A stretch of 64,000 nt of DNA. Source: Puniceibacterium antarcticum. Its GTDB lineage: Bacteria; Pseudomonadota; Alphaproteobacteria; Rhodobacterales; Rhodobacteraceae. The position numbers were made by a program, and so were the translations under genes. Every line of letters starts with the position of its first letter. Position 1 is the first letter of the stretch. The notes under the pieces are model-generated. The model searched no databases and was not told where the DNA came from. It worked only from the letters and a program-made list of their open reading frames with translations. Shown here piece after piece: positions 43,365-51,317 of this stretch. The stretch lies in NCBI RefSeq assembly GCF_002760615.1, contig NZ_AWWI01000060.1:1-64000 (forward strand). The letters are read 5' to 3'.

Positions 43365-44533
43365 GCCTGTTTGCCTTTCTTCGCGACCGGCCGCTGGATA
43401 GAGCCCACCGCACGTGCGGCCGTGTGGAACGAGGGGGGCATGTAAGTTTCGCCGAGCTGAGGATTGATCGCGGCCGAGTTGCCCAGGACGTCACCCACGT
43501 CGGCACGGTCAGCACCGCCGGCACGGGACATCACACCGAACGTGCGGCGCAGATCGCGAAATTGCAGGGTCCTGAGTTTGGGCATGCGGCTGGCGGCCGT
43601 CGCGCGGATCGTGGCCCAGCGTTTGCGGAACAGATCGCCGGAATAGGGCAGGCCGGTCGCGTCGTCATGCAACAGATAGATCTGACCCTCGAAAGCGCGG
43701 TCCTGCACGGCCCGCACACGCGGCAGCACCTCATCATGCAGTGGCATCACGCCGTAATTCTTTTTCTTCGACCGGATCATTTCCCAGATCCAAACGTCAC
43801 GCGCCGCATCCTCACCCGGCAGGGCCATGGTGACGGGCCGGAAGGCATCGAGGCGGGCATGGATGATATCATTCTGGCGGGGCGCCTGCAGCACGGCCAA
43901 CACGATGGCGCAGGCCATGGCGGGCATGCCCAGATCGTCGGCTGTGCGCACCAGCAGATCGAATTCATCCCAGCTGGCAGAGCGGTGGCGCGGTTCCGTC
44001 GGCGTCATGCCCAGGCGAAAGCAGGGGTTGGAGTTTTCAGACCGCCAGCCCAGCAGTTCGGCGTAGGTGAACAGCACGGAAAACGCGCGGATGATGTTGA
44101 CGGCGTAGGTCTGCCCGCGCGAGGCGGCAAGCGTTTCGTACCAGGTGTAGATCACGGGGCGGGTGAATTCGCCGATCGCGCGGCTGCCCCACTTTTCGGC
44201 AATCAGCTTCATGTCGGCGCTGTAGCCCTTGCGGGTCGCGGCCGACTTTTTCGTGAAGCGGCTCGATGCCTGATATTGCGCGATCAGTGCGTCGACCGTG
44301 CGCCCACCAGAGACCTGGCGCGCCCCCTTTGATCCGACGCTGTCCACATCGCCGTTCAGGCGGGTGGCTTCGCGCACCGACCAGGTCAGACGCTTTGGGT
44401 CAAGTTCGACAGGGGTAAAGCCGCCCTGGCGCGCCTTGGCATTGGGTTCCCACCAGATCCGCCAGCTGCCATCGGTGCGCTGGCGCTGACGCAGCCAGCG
44501 CGGTGGATTTGGGATGGGCTGGCGGGGTGTCAT
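43361..44533 (-). CDS. int: Tyrosine-recombinase integrase
   Basis: 390 residues of the phage integrase family, which inserts and excises the prophage at tRNA-Thr. The core-binding domain spans about residues 75-175. Catalytic Arg219 lies in LQAPRQND, the second Arg cluster in FRDLRRTFG (Arg329) and the nucleophile is Tyr364 in GETYMPP. The usual His of the HxxR box reads Phe/Arg here. It sits about 3 kb from attL and is transcribed toward it. Confidence 0.93.
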   Translation of the reverse strand: MTPRQPIPNPPRWLRQRQRTDGSWRIWWEPNAKARQGGFTPVELDPKRLTWSVREATRLNGDVDSVGSKGARQVSGGRTVDALIAQYQASSRFTKKSAATRKGYSADMKLIAEKWGSRAIGEFTRPVIYTWYETLAASRGQTYAVNIIRAFSVLFTYAELLGWRSENSNPCFRLGMTPTEPRHRSASWDEFDLLVRTADDLGMPAMACAIVLAVLQAPRQNDIIHARLDAFRPVTMALPGEDAARDVWIWEMIRSKKKNYGVMPLHDEVLPRVRAVQDRAFEGQIYLLHDDATGLPYSGDLFRKRWATIRATAASRMPKLRTLQFRDLRRTFGVMSRAGGADRADVGDVLGNSAAINPQLGETYMPPSFHTAARAVGSIQRPVAKKGKQA

Positions 44534-44709
44534 TTCAGCGAACCGAAAACGAAGCCGAGTGAAAACAGAGTGAGCAACACCGCAACCGTACTGGACCAGT
44601 CAGTGCCGCGTGTCATGACGCCAAATCCCAATCCCAGAAGGAAGATGGCAGCGATCAGAATATAGCCCAAGCCAGCGCCGGGTCCCATATTGTCGGATTT
44701 ATCGTTCAT
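44530..44709 (-). CDS. Small two-helix membrane protein
   Basis: 59 residues; two hydrophobic segments (GYILIAAIFLLGLGFGVM; VAVLLTLFSLGFVFG). Its ATG overlaps the excisionase stop and its own stop overlaps the integrase ATG, both ATGA, so it is translated between the two recombination proteins. Confidence 0.7.
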   Translation of the reverse strand: MNDKSDNMGPGAGLGYILIAAIFLLGLGFGVMTRGTDWSSTVAVLLTLFSLGFVFGSLK

Positions 44710-44957
44710 GCGCGGCGCGCCTCTTCGATGAGGTAAACGTTGTGGGGCAGGATGCTGGGCAGGCCAGAGGGGGCCACGCCCTGTTCCAAAACCCATGCCG
44801 TGATGGCATCGGCGCGCCATTTCAGCGGGCGCAGGCAGGTGGGCATCGGCGGGGGAAAGCGTTTGCTGTCCTCCAGCCGCGTGCGCGCCGCCAGAAAGGC
44901 GGTGCCACTGTCAAAGCCGGTCAGTTCAGCCACCTGTTCAGCGGTGATGAAGGTCAT
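44706..44957 (-). CDS. Excisionase-like winged-helix protein
   Basis: 83 residues, MTFITAEQVAELTGFDSGTAF onward; this opening and the later PLKWRADAITAWV match the AlpA/Xis-type DNA-binding fold that directs excision. It lies just upstream of int in the same operon, the usual position. Confidence 0.7.
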   Translation of the reverse strand: MTFITAEQVAELTGFDSGTAFLAARTRLEDSKRFPPPMPTCLRPLKWRADAITAWVLEQGVAPSGLPSILPHNVYLIEEARRA

Positions 44958-45196
44958 TTTCCCATCCTTTCCATGCGGTAACGGGCCGCGATTGCAGCGG
45001 TGGTGAAATCATCCTGTGTTTCAGGGTGTGGCTTGAGGCGCGGTTCTTTGAACATTGGCCAGCCGTTGCGTGTTCCAAATCGCTCAACGAGATAGACGGC
45101 GCGCAAGAAAACCACGCCCAAGGCCAGACACAGGAGGGTCATCGCTGAAAGCCATAGCGCGCCTGGATGGCCGAAAAACCAATTCAAAAGCTCCAT
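44954..45196 (-). CDS. Small membrane protein
   Basis: 80 residues with one long hydrophobic helix (GALWLSAMTLLCLALGVVFLRAVYLV) and a polar cytosolic tail. Overlaps the excisionase-like gene by ATGA. Unknown function. Confidence 0.65.
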   Translation of the reverse strand: MELLNWFFGHPGALWLSAMTLLCLALGVVFLRAVYLVERFGTRNGWPMFKEPRLKPHPETQDDFTTAAIAARYRMERMGK

Positions 45197-45213
45197 GTTG
45201 GTGATCCTGTTAT

Positions 45214-45244
45214 CAGCCCCGTCATGCGCCTGCGGACGGGGCTG
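45214..45244 (-). terminator. Stem-loop inside the leftward operon
   Basis: CAGCCCCGT pairs with ACGGGGCTG around a 13-base loop, between two early genes. No T-run on the minus strand, so more likely attenuation or RNA processing than full termination. Confidence 0.5.
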
Positions 45245-45300
45245 TGGGTTATGGGCCGGTGCCGTGAGGAAGGCAGCACCGCGGGCGACCCCGGGGGAAA

Positions 45301-45621
45301 TCAGCGGAGAAAGCCGAGCTGCATGGCCTCGGCGAGACAGCCCGCAAAATGCGCGCGGTCATGGGCAATGGCTTGTGGGCTGAGATGTTCGCCGTCAGCC
45401 GGATTTGCGCTGAGCCTGACAGCACCTGCATCGATTTGGGCGGCCCAGGTGCGCATGCAGTCGAGCGCGTAGATAAAGCCCAGCAGTTCATCCGGGGTGA
45501 GCTTGCGCGTCATCAGCGCACGCGTGTCCGGCAGGCAGGGCCTGCGGTCTGCCTGGACGAATTGCGCCATGACGCGCTGAAAGTCGTCCAGTGCCGTGTC
45601 GTGCAGGATCTGCTGGGCCAT
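45301..45621 (-). CDS. Hypothetical prophage protein
   Basis: 106 residues, helical, with LTPDELLGFIYALDCMRTWAAQID. No family recognised. Five bases after the preceding gene in the leftward operon. Confidence 0.65.
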   Translation of the reverse strand: MAQQILHDTALDDFQRVMAQFVQADRRPCLPDTRALMTRKLTPDELLGFIYALDCMRTWAAQIDAGAVRLSANPADGEHLSPQAIAHDRAHFAGCLAEAMQLGFLR

Positions 45622-45625
45622 TGGA

Positions 45626-45880
45626 TCAGCCCGCAGGCAGGAACACGACGTTGTCGAGATCGACCACGTCAGAGATCAGCGCCATGGCACGGCGGCGCTG
45701 CAGCAGTTCCTGCGCGATCGGCGCGGCAAGGCAGATGATCAGCGCCGCCTCGGCGTCATCGAGGTGTTCGGCTGTCTGCGCCTTGGTAGCGGCGGTGATA
45801 AAGCTGTCAAGAATTTGGTCTGTGATCGGACCGCCATGGGCAAAGGGGATGGTTTTGGGATTTTGGCGTGCGAGGGACAC
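45626..45880 (-). CDS. Hypothetical prophage protein, first gene of the leftward operon
   Basis: 84 residues, helical (AATKAQTAEHLDDAEAALIICLAAPIAQELLQRRRAM). It is the first gene after the promoter region at 45.9 kb. AGGAGC precedes the start. Function unknown. Confidence 0.65.
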   Translation of the reverse strand: MSLARQNPKTIPFAHGGPITDQILDSFITAATKAQTAEHLDDAEAALIICLAAPIAQELLQRRRAMALISDVVDLDNVVFLPAG

Positions 45881-45913
45881 GGTGAAAGCTCCTGTGTGTG
45901 AAATCTACACAGA

Positions 45914-45973
45914 AGTTAGGGGTGCCTACCGCAAACTGTCAATACCCAATTAGTGAAATACACTAACTTAGTG
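45914..45973 (-). promoter_or_regulatory. Leftward early promoter with repressor-type half-sites
   Basis: On the minus strand TTGACA (45942-45937) is followed after 17-18 bases by a weak -10 (CTAACT/TAACTT). Just upstream are the perfect palindrome CACTAA-C-TTAGTG (45961-45973) and a lone TTAGTG (45950-45955). The same CACTAA half-site recurs between cI and cro. Confidence 0.6.
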
Positions 45974-46636
45974 ATTCCAAGGCCGCGTGAATTTGTGCTC
46001 ACGCGCCTCTTTAACGATACGATCTGCCACCACTTCGGGGCTGCATTCCAGCAGATCCTGCGCCGGTTGGTAGCCAAATTTTGCCAGAGCGAACACATGC
46101 CCAGCACGTTCAACGGCGGCGGCACGATGCTGATCCGTTTCGTATTCGTAACCGACCAGAACAGTAATCCGGATCTTGCCGAGGTGGCGAGCTTCGCTGT
46201 GATCCAGCGATATGAGCCCCGGCGGGTCGAAACGGCACACCGTAGTTTTCCCGGTAAGGCCGGATTTGCGGATCTCGAAATTGCATCCTGCTGTCCAGAC
46301 CTTGTCCTCTGGCGGCGGAGACGCCGGAACCTCCGCCTCTTCAAAAAGCGTTGGTGTATCCCTCATCAATCGCTGCATTTCCTTGCGGCTGGCCATTTCG
46401 GCAAGTGGATACGGCAGAAAAAAAAGCGCTGAAAATTGTGCCGCCATGCCAATGATCATGGCGCCTTCTTGCCCTATGGTCGACGTTAGCGGCCCCCAGA
46501 TTGGATAGAGTGGAATGGCGGGAGAGATGAGCGCAAAGATAAACCCGCGCTGGTGCCACTTGTCAAAAGACTGCTTTTGCAAGAGGCGATAAACCCTTGT
46601 CTCTTCTGGCTTTTTAAGAACGCCAGCTTGCAACAA
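45968..46636 (-). CDS. Membrane protein co-transcribed with the repressor
   Basis: 222 residues from a TTG start at 46636, overlapping the repressor gene end by 23 bases. Two membrane helices (FIFALISPAIPLYPIW; AMIIGMAAQFSALFFLPYPLAEM) precede a C-terminal soluble domain of about 130 residues (KITVLVG-like: KIRITVLVGYEYETDQHRAA). Because it would be expressed with the repressor in the lysogen, superinfection exclusion or another lysogen-expressed function is a reasonable guess. No family recognised. Confidence 0.65.
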   Translation of the reverse strand: MLQAGVLKKPEETRVYRLLQKQSFDKWHQRGFIFALISPAIPLYPIWGPLTSTIGQEGAMIIGMAAQFSALFFLPYPLAEMASRKEMQRLMRDTPTLFEEAEVPASPPPEDKVWTAGCNFEIRKSGLTGKTTVCRFDPPGLISLDHSEARHLGKIRITVLVGYEYETDQHRAAAVERAGHVFALAKFGYQPAQDLLECSPEVVADRIVKEAREHKFTRPWNH

Positions 46637-47237
46637 CTTTGCCCCTTATGACCACGTTACTGCCGTCAACAATGACGACGCGCTGCATGTCAGGATCTGT
46701 TGTTGCAGAGACGAGCACAGGAGGTTCCAGTCGCCGCAGCAATGTTGTCGCGCCTCCTGAGCGGTTGTTGTACTGCTGGGCGATGACAATGTCACCTGCG
46801 CTCGTGCGCTCTGACTGGTGCGTATCGACCAGGATAAAATCACCGAGCTTGTATCCATCGAGGATCAGCGCCGAGGATGTCACTTTCCAGACGTCGACAC
46901 CGGGGCGACCGCCGCCAAACGCGACAGCACAGCGCAAGGTGCTGGACAGGTCCCCCGGCCTTCCCGGTTTCTCAAGAAACGGGGAGGCATCGCCATCGGA
47001 AAAGCCGGGAACGAGCTGATGGGTTTCCCTGCTTTCCAGAATACCCGCCTTTTCAAGTACCTGATCAAGCGGAGCCTGCAATACTTCTGCAAATACTTTG
47101 GCCTGGTCCAGTGACATACGCTGTCGGCCAACGTAGATGCGGGACACAACTGACCTGTCGCGGCCAAGCTTTGCCGCGATCTGATCGGCGGTCACATCCA
47201 CCTTTTTTTGTTGTTGTTTGAACCACTTGTCATCCAT
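46614..47237 (-). CDS. CI-like prophage repressor with S24-like domain
   Basis: 207 residues: an N-terminal HTH (VTADQIAAKLGRDRSVVSRIYVGRQRMS, residues 15-42) and a C-terminal LexA/S24-like domain (SSALILDGYKLGDFILVD; VVIRGKVVASW). A Ser sits where the catalytic Ser should be (121/122), but the Lys position reads Leu-Arg (TTLLRRL), so self-cleavage is doubtful. Start at 47237; weak ribosome site. Divergent from the Cro-like gene. Confidence 0.8.
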   Translation of the reverse strand: MDDKWFKQQQKKVDVTADQIAAKLGRDRSVVSRIYVGRQRMSLDQAKVFAEVLQAPLDQVLEKAGILESRETHQLVPGFSDGDASPFLEKPGRPGDLSSTLRCAVAFGGGRPGVDVWKVTSSALILDGYKLGDFILVDTHQSERTSAGDIVIAQQYNNRSGGATTLLRRLEPPVLVSATTDPDMQRVVIVDGSNVVIRGKVVASWRS

Positions 47238-47262
47238 GGGTGCAAGGTGGGCACTGTGAACT

Positions 47263-47291
47263 ACTAAATACAGAGTGAAAAACACTAAATA
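47263..47291. promoter_or_regulatory. cI-cro operator region
   Basis: ACTAAATA occurs at 47263-47270 and 47284-47291, 21 bp apart, the second preceded by C to give CACTAA as in the leftward promoter palindrome. The AT-rich block between the divergent repressor and Cro-like genes should hold both promoters. Confidence 0.6.
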
Positions 47292-47332
47292 AGTATTGCG
47301 CTAAGAGGGAACTTGGTTCTAGATCTGGCGTT

Positions 47333-47650
47333 ATGAGTAGGCACCTAACACCAGTTCAAGTATGTGAGCGGCTTATCGGGCCGGTTGAAACACTTGGCCC
47401 CATTGCCGGGCTGCAGGCGAAAGCAGCATATGGCTGGCGGCGGGAGTCGCAGTATCGCGATGCCGGGGATCTGACCCCGCGAGCAAACCGCGCACTTCTC
47501 GCCCATGCAGCTGCCCATGACATCCCGCTGACCGCGGATCATCTGATCTGGGGCGCGCCCGAAGAAGAGATCGAGCAGCTGCTGGCAGCGATGCCGCAGA
47601 AGCCTGCTGATCGTGCGAGGTCTGGCAACATGCCGGTCGCCGCAGAATGA
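47333..47650 (+). CDS. Cro/YdaS-like regulator
   Basis: 105 residues beginning MSRHLTPVQVCERLIGPVETL, with QAKAAYGWRRESQYRDAGDLTPRANRALLAHA forming an HTH of the YdaS/Cro-like type. It is divergent from the CI-like gene, as Cro is in lambdoid phages, and starts the rightward operon with an ATGA overlap to the next ORF. Confidence 0.7.
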   Translation: MSRHLTPVQVCERLIGPVETLGPIAGLQAKAAYGWRRESQYRDAGDLTPRANRALLAHAAAHDIPLTADHLIWGAPEEEIEQLLAAMPQKPADRARSGNMPVAAE

Positions 47651-47916
47651 GTTTCCACGGATCCTTCCGACCGTGGAAATCCCCGCAGGCTGCCTCGGGT
47701 GTCTTGTCCACACCCTTGCCTGCGCACCTGGCCGGGCGTTTCTCCTCCTCCCGATCGTCCGGCCTTTCTTATTTTCATCCGGCTGTTGTGCGCTGGCTGC
47801 TGACCCAATGCCGGGTCCAGCGCCATGGCCGTGATCCGCGTGGGGTGGTGGCCGCCATGAACGCCACCCCATGCCTGGATCGATCTTTGCGCCGGAGCGG
47901 GGGCCATGTCGCGTGA
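47647..47916 (+). CDS. Hypothetical prophage protein
   Basis: 89 residues; ATGA overlap with the Cro-like gene and an 11-base overlap with the next gene. Central VVRWLLTQCRVQRHGRDPRGVVAAMN looks helical. The tight coupling on both sides is the main evidence that it is coding. Confidence 0.5.
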   Translation: MSFHGSFRPWKSPQAASGVLSTPLPAHLAGRFSSSRSSGLSYFHPAVVRWLLTQCRVQRHGRDPRGVVAAMNATPCLDRSLRRSGGHVA

Positions 47917-48196
47917 GCAGACAGCGGTCAAATTCGCAGCCTTTGCTGTCGCCTGTTCGCTTAAAGGCGACCGGCTGGATCCCCGGGATCTGGCGCGGCT
48001 GGAAGCACAGGCCGCAGAGCAGCTGGAGGACACAGCACCGTTGCGCCGCGCCATCGAGGGCTGGGCACGCCAGATCCGCAATCACCCGGGTGACCGCCAG
48101 CGCCTGATCCGTCTGGCGGATCAGATGGGCGATTACATCCAGCTTTTGAACCAACCGGTGCCGCCAGATGCGGACAGAAAGGATATTTATGGCTGA
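47906..48196 (+). CDS. Hypothetical prophage protein
   Basis: 96 residues, helical: FAAFAVACSLKGDRLDPRDLARLEAQAAEQL and an Arg-rich middle. Overlaps the following gene by 8 bases. No family recognised. Confidence 0.65.
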   Translation: MSREQTAVKFAAFAVACSLKGDRLDPRDLARLEAQAAEQLEDTAPLRRAIEGWARQIRNHPGDRQRLIRLADQMGDYIQLLNQPVPPDADRKDIYG

Positions 48197-48518
48197 CTGC
48201 GATATTCCGATGACCCCGGCGGATCACAGCATGTTTTATGCGTTGATTGCCCTGACGAGCTGCCGCATCGCGGACCCTGATCGCGAAGAACTGATCCTGC
48301 ACGCGCTGACCCGCGCCTGGGGGCAGAGCGAAAGCGCCAATCCGAATGTGGCCAAGCTGGCAGCGGTTGCGCGCCAGGTGGTGATCCTGATCAAGCCTGG
48401 CGTCTACAACCATCAGCGCGCCCGCGTGTTGCTGGAAGCCAGCGCCGCGGTGGAACGGTTCGCCGAATGGCGGCTGGGCCTGTCCATGGCGCATATGCAG
48501 CCCGAGGTGGCAGCATGA
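48189..48518 (+). CDS. Hypothetical prophage protein
   Basis: 109 residues from the ATG at 48189 (AAAGGA upstream). Helical throughout (HSMFYALIALTSCRIADPD; ARVLLEASAAVERFAEWRLG). ATGA overlap with the next gene. Unknown. Confidence 0.65.
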   Translation: MADCDIPMTPADHSMFYALIALTSCRIADPDREELILHALTRAWGQSESANPNVAKLAAVARQVVILIKPGVYNHQRARVLLEASAAVERFAEWRLGLSMAHMQPEVAA

Positions 48519-49558
48519 CTGGCGCCCTGGACGATCTGCGCCAGACGCTGGCCGAGGACAGTCAGATCCTGAAGGCCAAGATGCACGCGCTGGATGTGCT
48601 GGCCTATTGCCTGCAGTCGCTGACCACGGCGGGGTTTTCGCCCGATCTGACGGACGAGGATGGCTTGCTGGTGCTGTCGGTGGATCCGGATGTGATCACG
48701 CTGCCCGGTCTGGTGCAGGTTTCGTGTGGTGTTGATTTCAGCGCCGAGGCTGGCGGTGGGTCGCAGCAGTTCACCGTCATTGTGCCCGAAGGTCTGTTCC
48801 CACCCAAGCCTATTGTCACGCCCAGTGCGCCTGATGGTATTTATCCGCCGCCGCCGCCGCCGGACGTCCCGACTGAAGATGATGTCGGGACGATCAAGGT
48901 TTCTGAGCCTGTTGCGCCGGAGGTCGAGACCGTTGCGCCGGAGCCTGCGCCTGTCGCGCCGAAGCCCGTGGCAGCCAAACCTGCCCCTGTCGCCCGAAAG
49001 CCAAAAGTCAAAACTGGTGAGTGGACGAAAGAGGAAGAGGCGTTTGCCCTGCGGCTGAGCTGGCGCGGCACACCCCCAGCAGAGATCGCAGAGCAGCTGA
49101 ACAGAGATCGAAAATCCGTCGCGAACAAACTGTTCCGCCTGAAAAAATCCAATCCACAGCGCAGCAAAGCGGATCCCGATCGCGTCAGTGACAGCATCGC
49201 ACAGGCGATCGCCACGCGCACGCCCCTCACTGTGCGATGGCCGGGCGATGCACCATCACCCACAACCACCAATCTGCCGATCGAGGATGATCTTAGCATC
49301 CAGATGGGTGCGACAGAACGTGCCGTGCGCCACCATCTGCGCGCGATCGGCAATGCAGCGCCCTGGACCAAATCCGCCGATCTGCAGCTGGTCGAAATGC
49401 TGCTGCGCGGTGACGGACTGGATGCAGCTGTCGCCGCCCTGAAGGTGACGCGTGAGGCTGGCAAGAACCGTTGGAACGACCTGTGCCCTGCCAAGACGAT
49501 CAAGGCGCAAGAGGACCTCGTGATGGTCCTGCGCAAACGCTTTTCCGAACCTGACTGA
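48515..49558 (+). CDS. SANT/Myb-like or GcrA-like DNA-binding protein
   Basis: 347 residues. An N-terminal domain (1-110), a Pro/Ala-rich linker (PPPPPPDVP and repeated VAPEP/VAPKPVA units), a first HTH GEWTKEEEAFALRLSWRG ... NRDRKSVANKLFRLKK, and a second, related region near the C-terminus (WTKSADLQLVEMLLRGDGLD). The W-T-x-E-E start and K-S-V-A-N-K ending are like SANT/Myb and GcrA domains. It precedes the primase-like gene, so a replication or regulatory role is likely. Confidence 0.65.
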   Translation: MTGALDDLRQTLAEDSQILKAKMHALDVLAYCLQSLTTAGFSPDLTDEDGLLVLSVDPDVITLPGLVQVSCGVDFSAEAGGGSQQFTVIVPEGLFPPKPIVTPSAPDGIYPPPPPPDVPTEDDVGTIKVSEPVAPEVETVAPEPAPVAPKPVAAKPAPVARKPKVKTGEWTKEEEAFALRLSWRGTPPAEIAEQLNRDRKSVANKLFRLKKSNPQRSKADPDRVSDSIAQAIATRTPLTVRWPGDAPSPTTTNLPIEDDLSIQMGATERAVRHHLRAIGNAAPWTKSADLQLVEMLLRGDGLDAAVAALKVTREAGKNRWNDLCPAKTIKAQEDLVMVLRKRFSEPD

Positions 49559-49575
49559 AAAAGAAGGAAAGTCAC

Positions 49576-49860
49576 ATGAACGAAAAATCACATATCCAGT
49601 CGGATAATGAGCCGTATGGCTATATCGCAGGGCGCGCCAGATCAATTCTTGAACTGGTTGAGCGGTTGGATGAGATCAACGCCGATTTAGATACCAAGGC
49701 TGACCAGACCTTTGGTGCTGCACCATCGACGTTGGGTGCAGGTTCCTCTTGTTCTGACGCGCCAAATTCATCTCTCGATTATCTCGATAAAGCTCTGGAA
49801 CGATTGAGAGCAGGGATTGAATATCTCGCCACCAATCGTGACAGGTTCATGGGCATCTGA
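49576..49860 (+). CDS. Hypothetical prophage protein
   Basis: 94 residues with two helices (ILELVERLDEINADLD; LDYLDKALERLRAGIEYLA) around a Ser/Ala/Gly linker. GAAGGAAAG precedes the ATG. Four bases before the primase-like gene. Unknown. Confidence 0.65.
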   Translation: MNEKSHIQSDNEPYGYIAGRARSILELVERLDEINADLDTKADQTFGAAPSTLGAGSSCSDAPNSSLDYLDKALERLRAGIEYLATNRDRFMGI

Positions 49861-49863
49861 CCC

Positions 49864-51033
49864 ATGACACCCCGCCAGACATACGGGGTCGAGCAGATCA
49901 AGGACATGCTGCTGGCGCGGCTGCATGACGTGGTTGCCCAGTATGCCCCACCGGCAGAGGGCAGCCACACCGATTTCGGCAAATATTTCACGTTGAACCC
50001 GGGCCGCGCGGATCGCCGTGTGGGCAGTTTCTGCATCACGATGAGCGGGCCTGAAGCCGGGCGCTGGGTCGATTTTGCGATGGGGCCCCGCGCGGGCAGC
50101 CGGGCGCAATGTGCCTGTGGCGATGTGCTGGACCTGATCGGTCTGAGCCTTGGCCTGTCGGATCCGCGCGACCAGCTGCGCGAGGCGCGCACGTTTCTGG
50201 GGCTTGAGACCGAAAGCCCGGATGTGCGCCGCCAGCGCGAACGTGCGGTGGCCGAAGCAAAGGCGCGGCGCGAGGCGCAGGCCAAAGTCGAGGACGAACG
50301 CAAGGCCAAGCGCGCGGGCATCGCCCAGCGGATCTGGCTGGAAGCCACACCGACGCTGCGGGGCACGCCGGTCGATCACTATCTGCGCGATGCGCGTGGC
50401 ATCGATCTGGCGCGCCTTGGCCGTGCGCCGGGTGTGATCCGGTTTCACCCGGCCTGTTATTACAGCCATACCGACCAGGACACGGGCGAGGTGACAGAGG
50501 GCAAGTTTCCGGCGATGGTCGCGGCGATCAACCGCCGTCATGAGTTTGTCGCGGTGCACCGCACCTATCTGGCGACCGATGACCAGGGCCGCTGGCAAAA
50601 GGCGGATCTGCCCGTGTCCAAGAAGGTGCTGGGCGATTATGCCGGCGCATCAATCAACATCTGGCGCGGGCAGGGGCCGCGTGGTGGCAAGCCCGCCAGC
50701 CTGCCCAACTGCCCGCCTGACAGCCATGTGTTCATCACCGAGGGCATCGAGGACGCGCTGAGCGTGGTGACGCTGCACCCGCAGCTGCGCGTGCTGGCGG
50801 CCGTCAGCCTGTCCAACATCGGCTATGTGGATCTGCCCCCCAACGTCACGCGTGTGACGCTGGTTGCGGACCTCGATGATAACGACACCGCCCGCCACGC
50901 GCTGGACATGGCGATCGCACGGCACCGCAAGGCCGGACGTGCCGTGCATCTGTTCCAGAATGTCTGGGGTGGCAAGGACCTGAACGACGCGCTGCGCCTG
51001 GCGCAGCAGCACAGAAGCGAGGGGGCCGCATGA
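49864..51033 (+). CDS. Toprim-domain primase-like protein
   Basis: 389 residues. An N-terminal DNA-primase-like region with CACGDVLDLIGLSLGLS, a charged linker (RRQRERAVAEAKARREAQ) and a C-terminal Toprim domain with ITEGIEDALSV (catalytic Glu) and LVADLDDNDTARHALD (Asp-x-Asp). It probably makes primers or acts in phage DNA replication with the ATPase two genes downstream. Confidence 0.8.
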   Translation: MTPRQTYGVEQIKDMLLARLHDVVAQYAPPAEGSHTDFGKYFTLNPGRADRRVGSFCITMSGPEAGRWVDFAMGPRAGSRAQCACGDVLDLIGLSLGLSDPRDQLREARTFLGLETESPDVRRQRERAVAEAKARREAQAKVEDERKAKRAGIAQRIWLEATPTLRGTPVDHYLRDARGIDLARLGRAPGVIRFHPACYYSHTDQDTGEVTEGKFPAMVAAINRRHEFVAVHRTYLATDDQGRWQKADLPVSKKVLGDYAGASINIWRGQGPRGGKPASLPNCPPDSHVFITEGIEDALSVVTLHPQLRVLAAVSLSNIGYVDLPPNVTRVTLVADLDDNDTARHALDMAIARHRKAGRAVHLFQNVWGGKDLNDALRLAQQHRSEGAA

Positions 51034-51317
51034 TTTTTCGAGCTGAATATGACCAGGTGTTTCGATTGCATTTTCTGGCATTTGGCATCTCGGGCGAGAT
51101 CCTGTTTGACCATCTAGGCACGGTGACCACATCGAGGGTGCCCGAGCAGGCGGACCGCCAGTTCCATGCCACGGCCCTGCGCCTGGCGCGCGACGCCGCA
51201 TCCCGAACCCGTCTTGAAATGAACCGGCCCAGCTTTGGCCGGGGCAACAGTGAAACGCGCGGCCGCTTTATCAGACGGGTCGCCGAGCTGGCAAATGAGC
51301 AGGCCGCAAAAGAATGA
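51030..51317 (+). CDS. Hypothetical prophage protein in replication module
   Basis: 95 residues; ATGA overlaps at both ends with the primase-like and helicase-like genes. Basic C-terminal half (RPSFGRGNSETRGRFIRRV). Its placement suggests a replication accessory protein; no family recognised. Confidence 0.65.
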   Translation: MIFRAEYDQVFRLHFLAFGISGEILFDHLGTVTTSRVPEQADRQFHATALRLARDAASRTRLEMNRPSFGRGNSETRGRFIRRVAELANEQAAKE

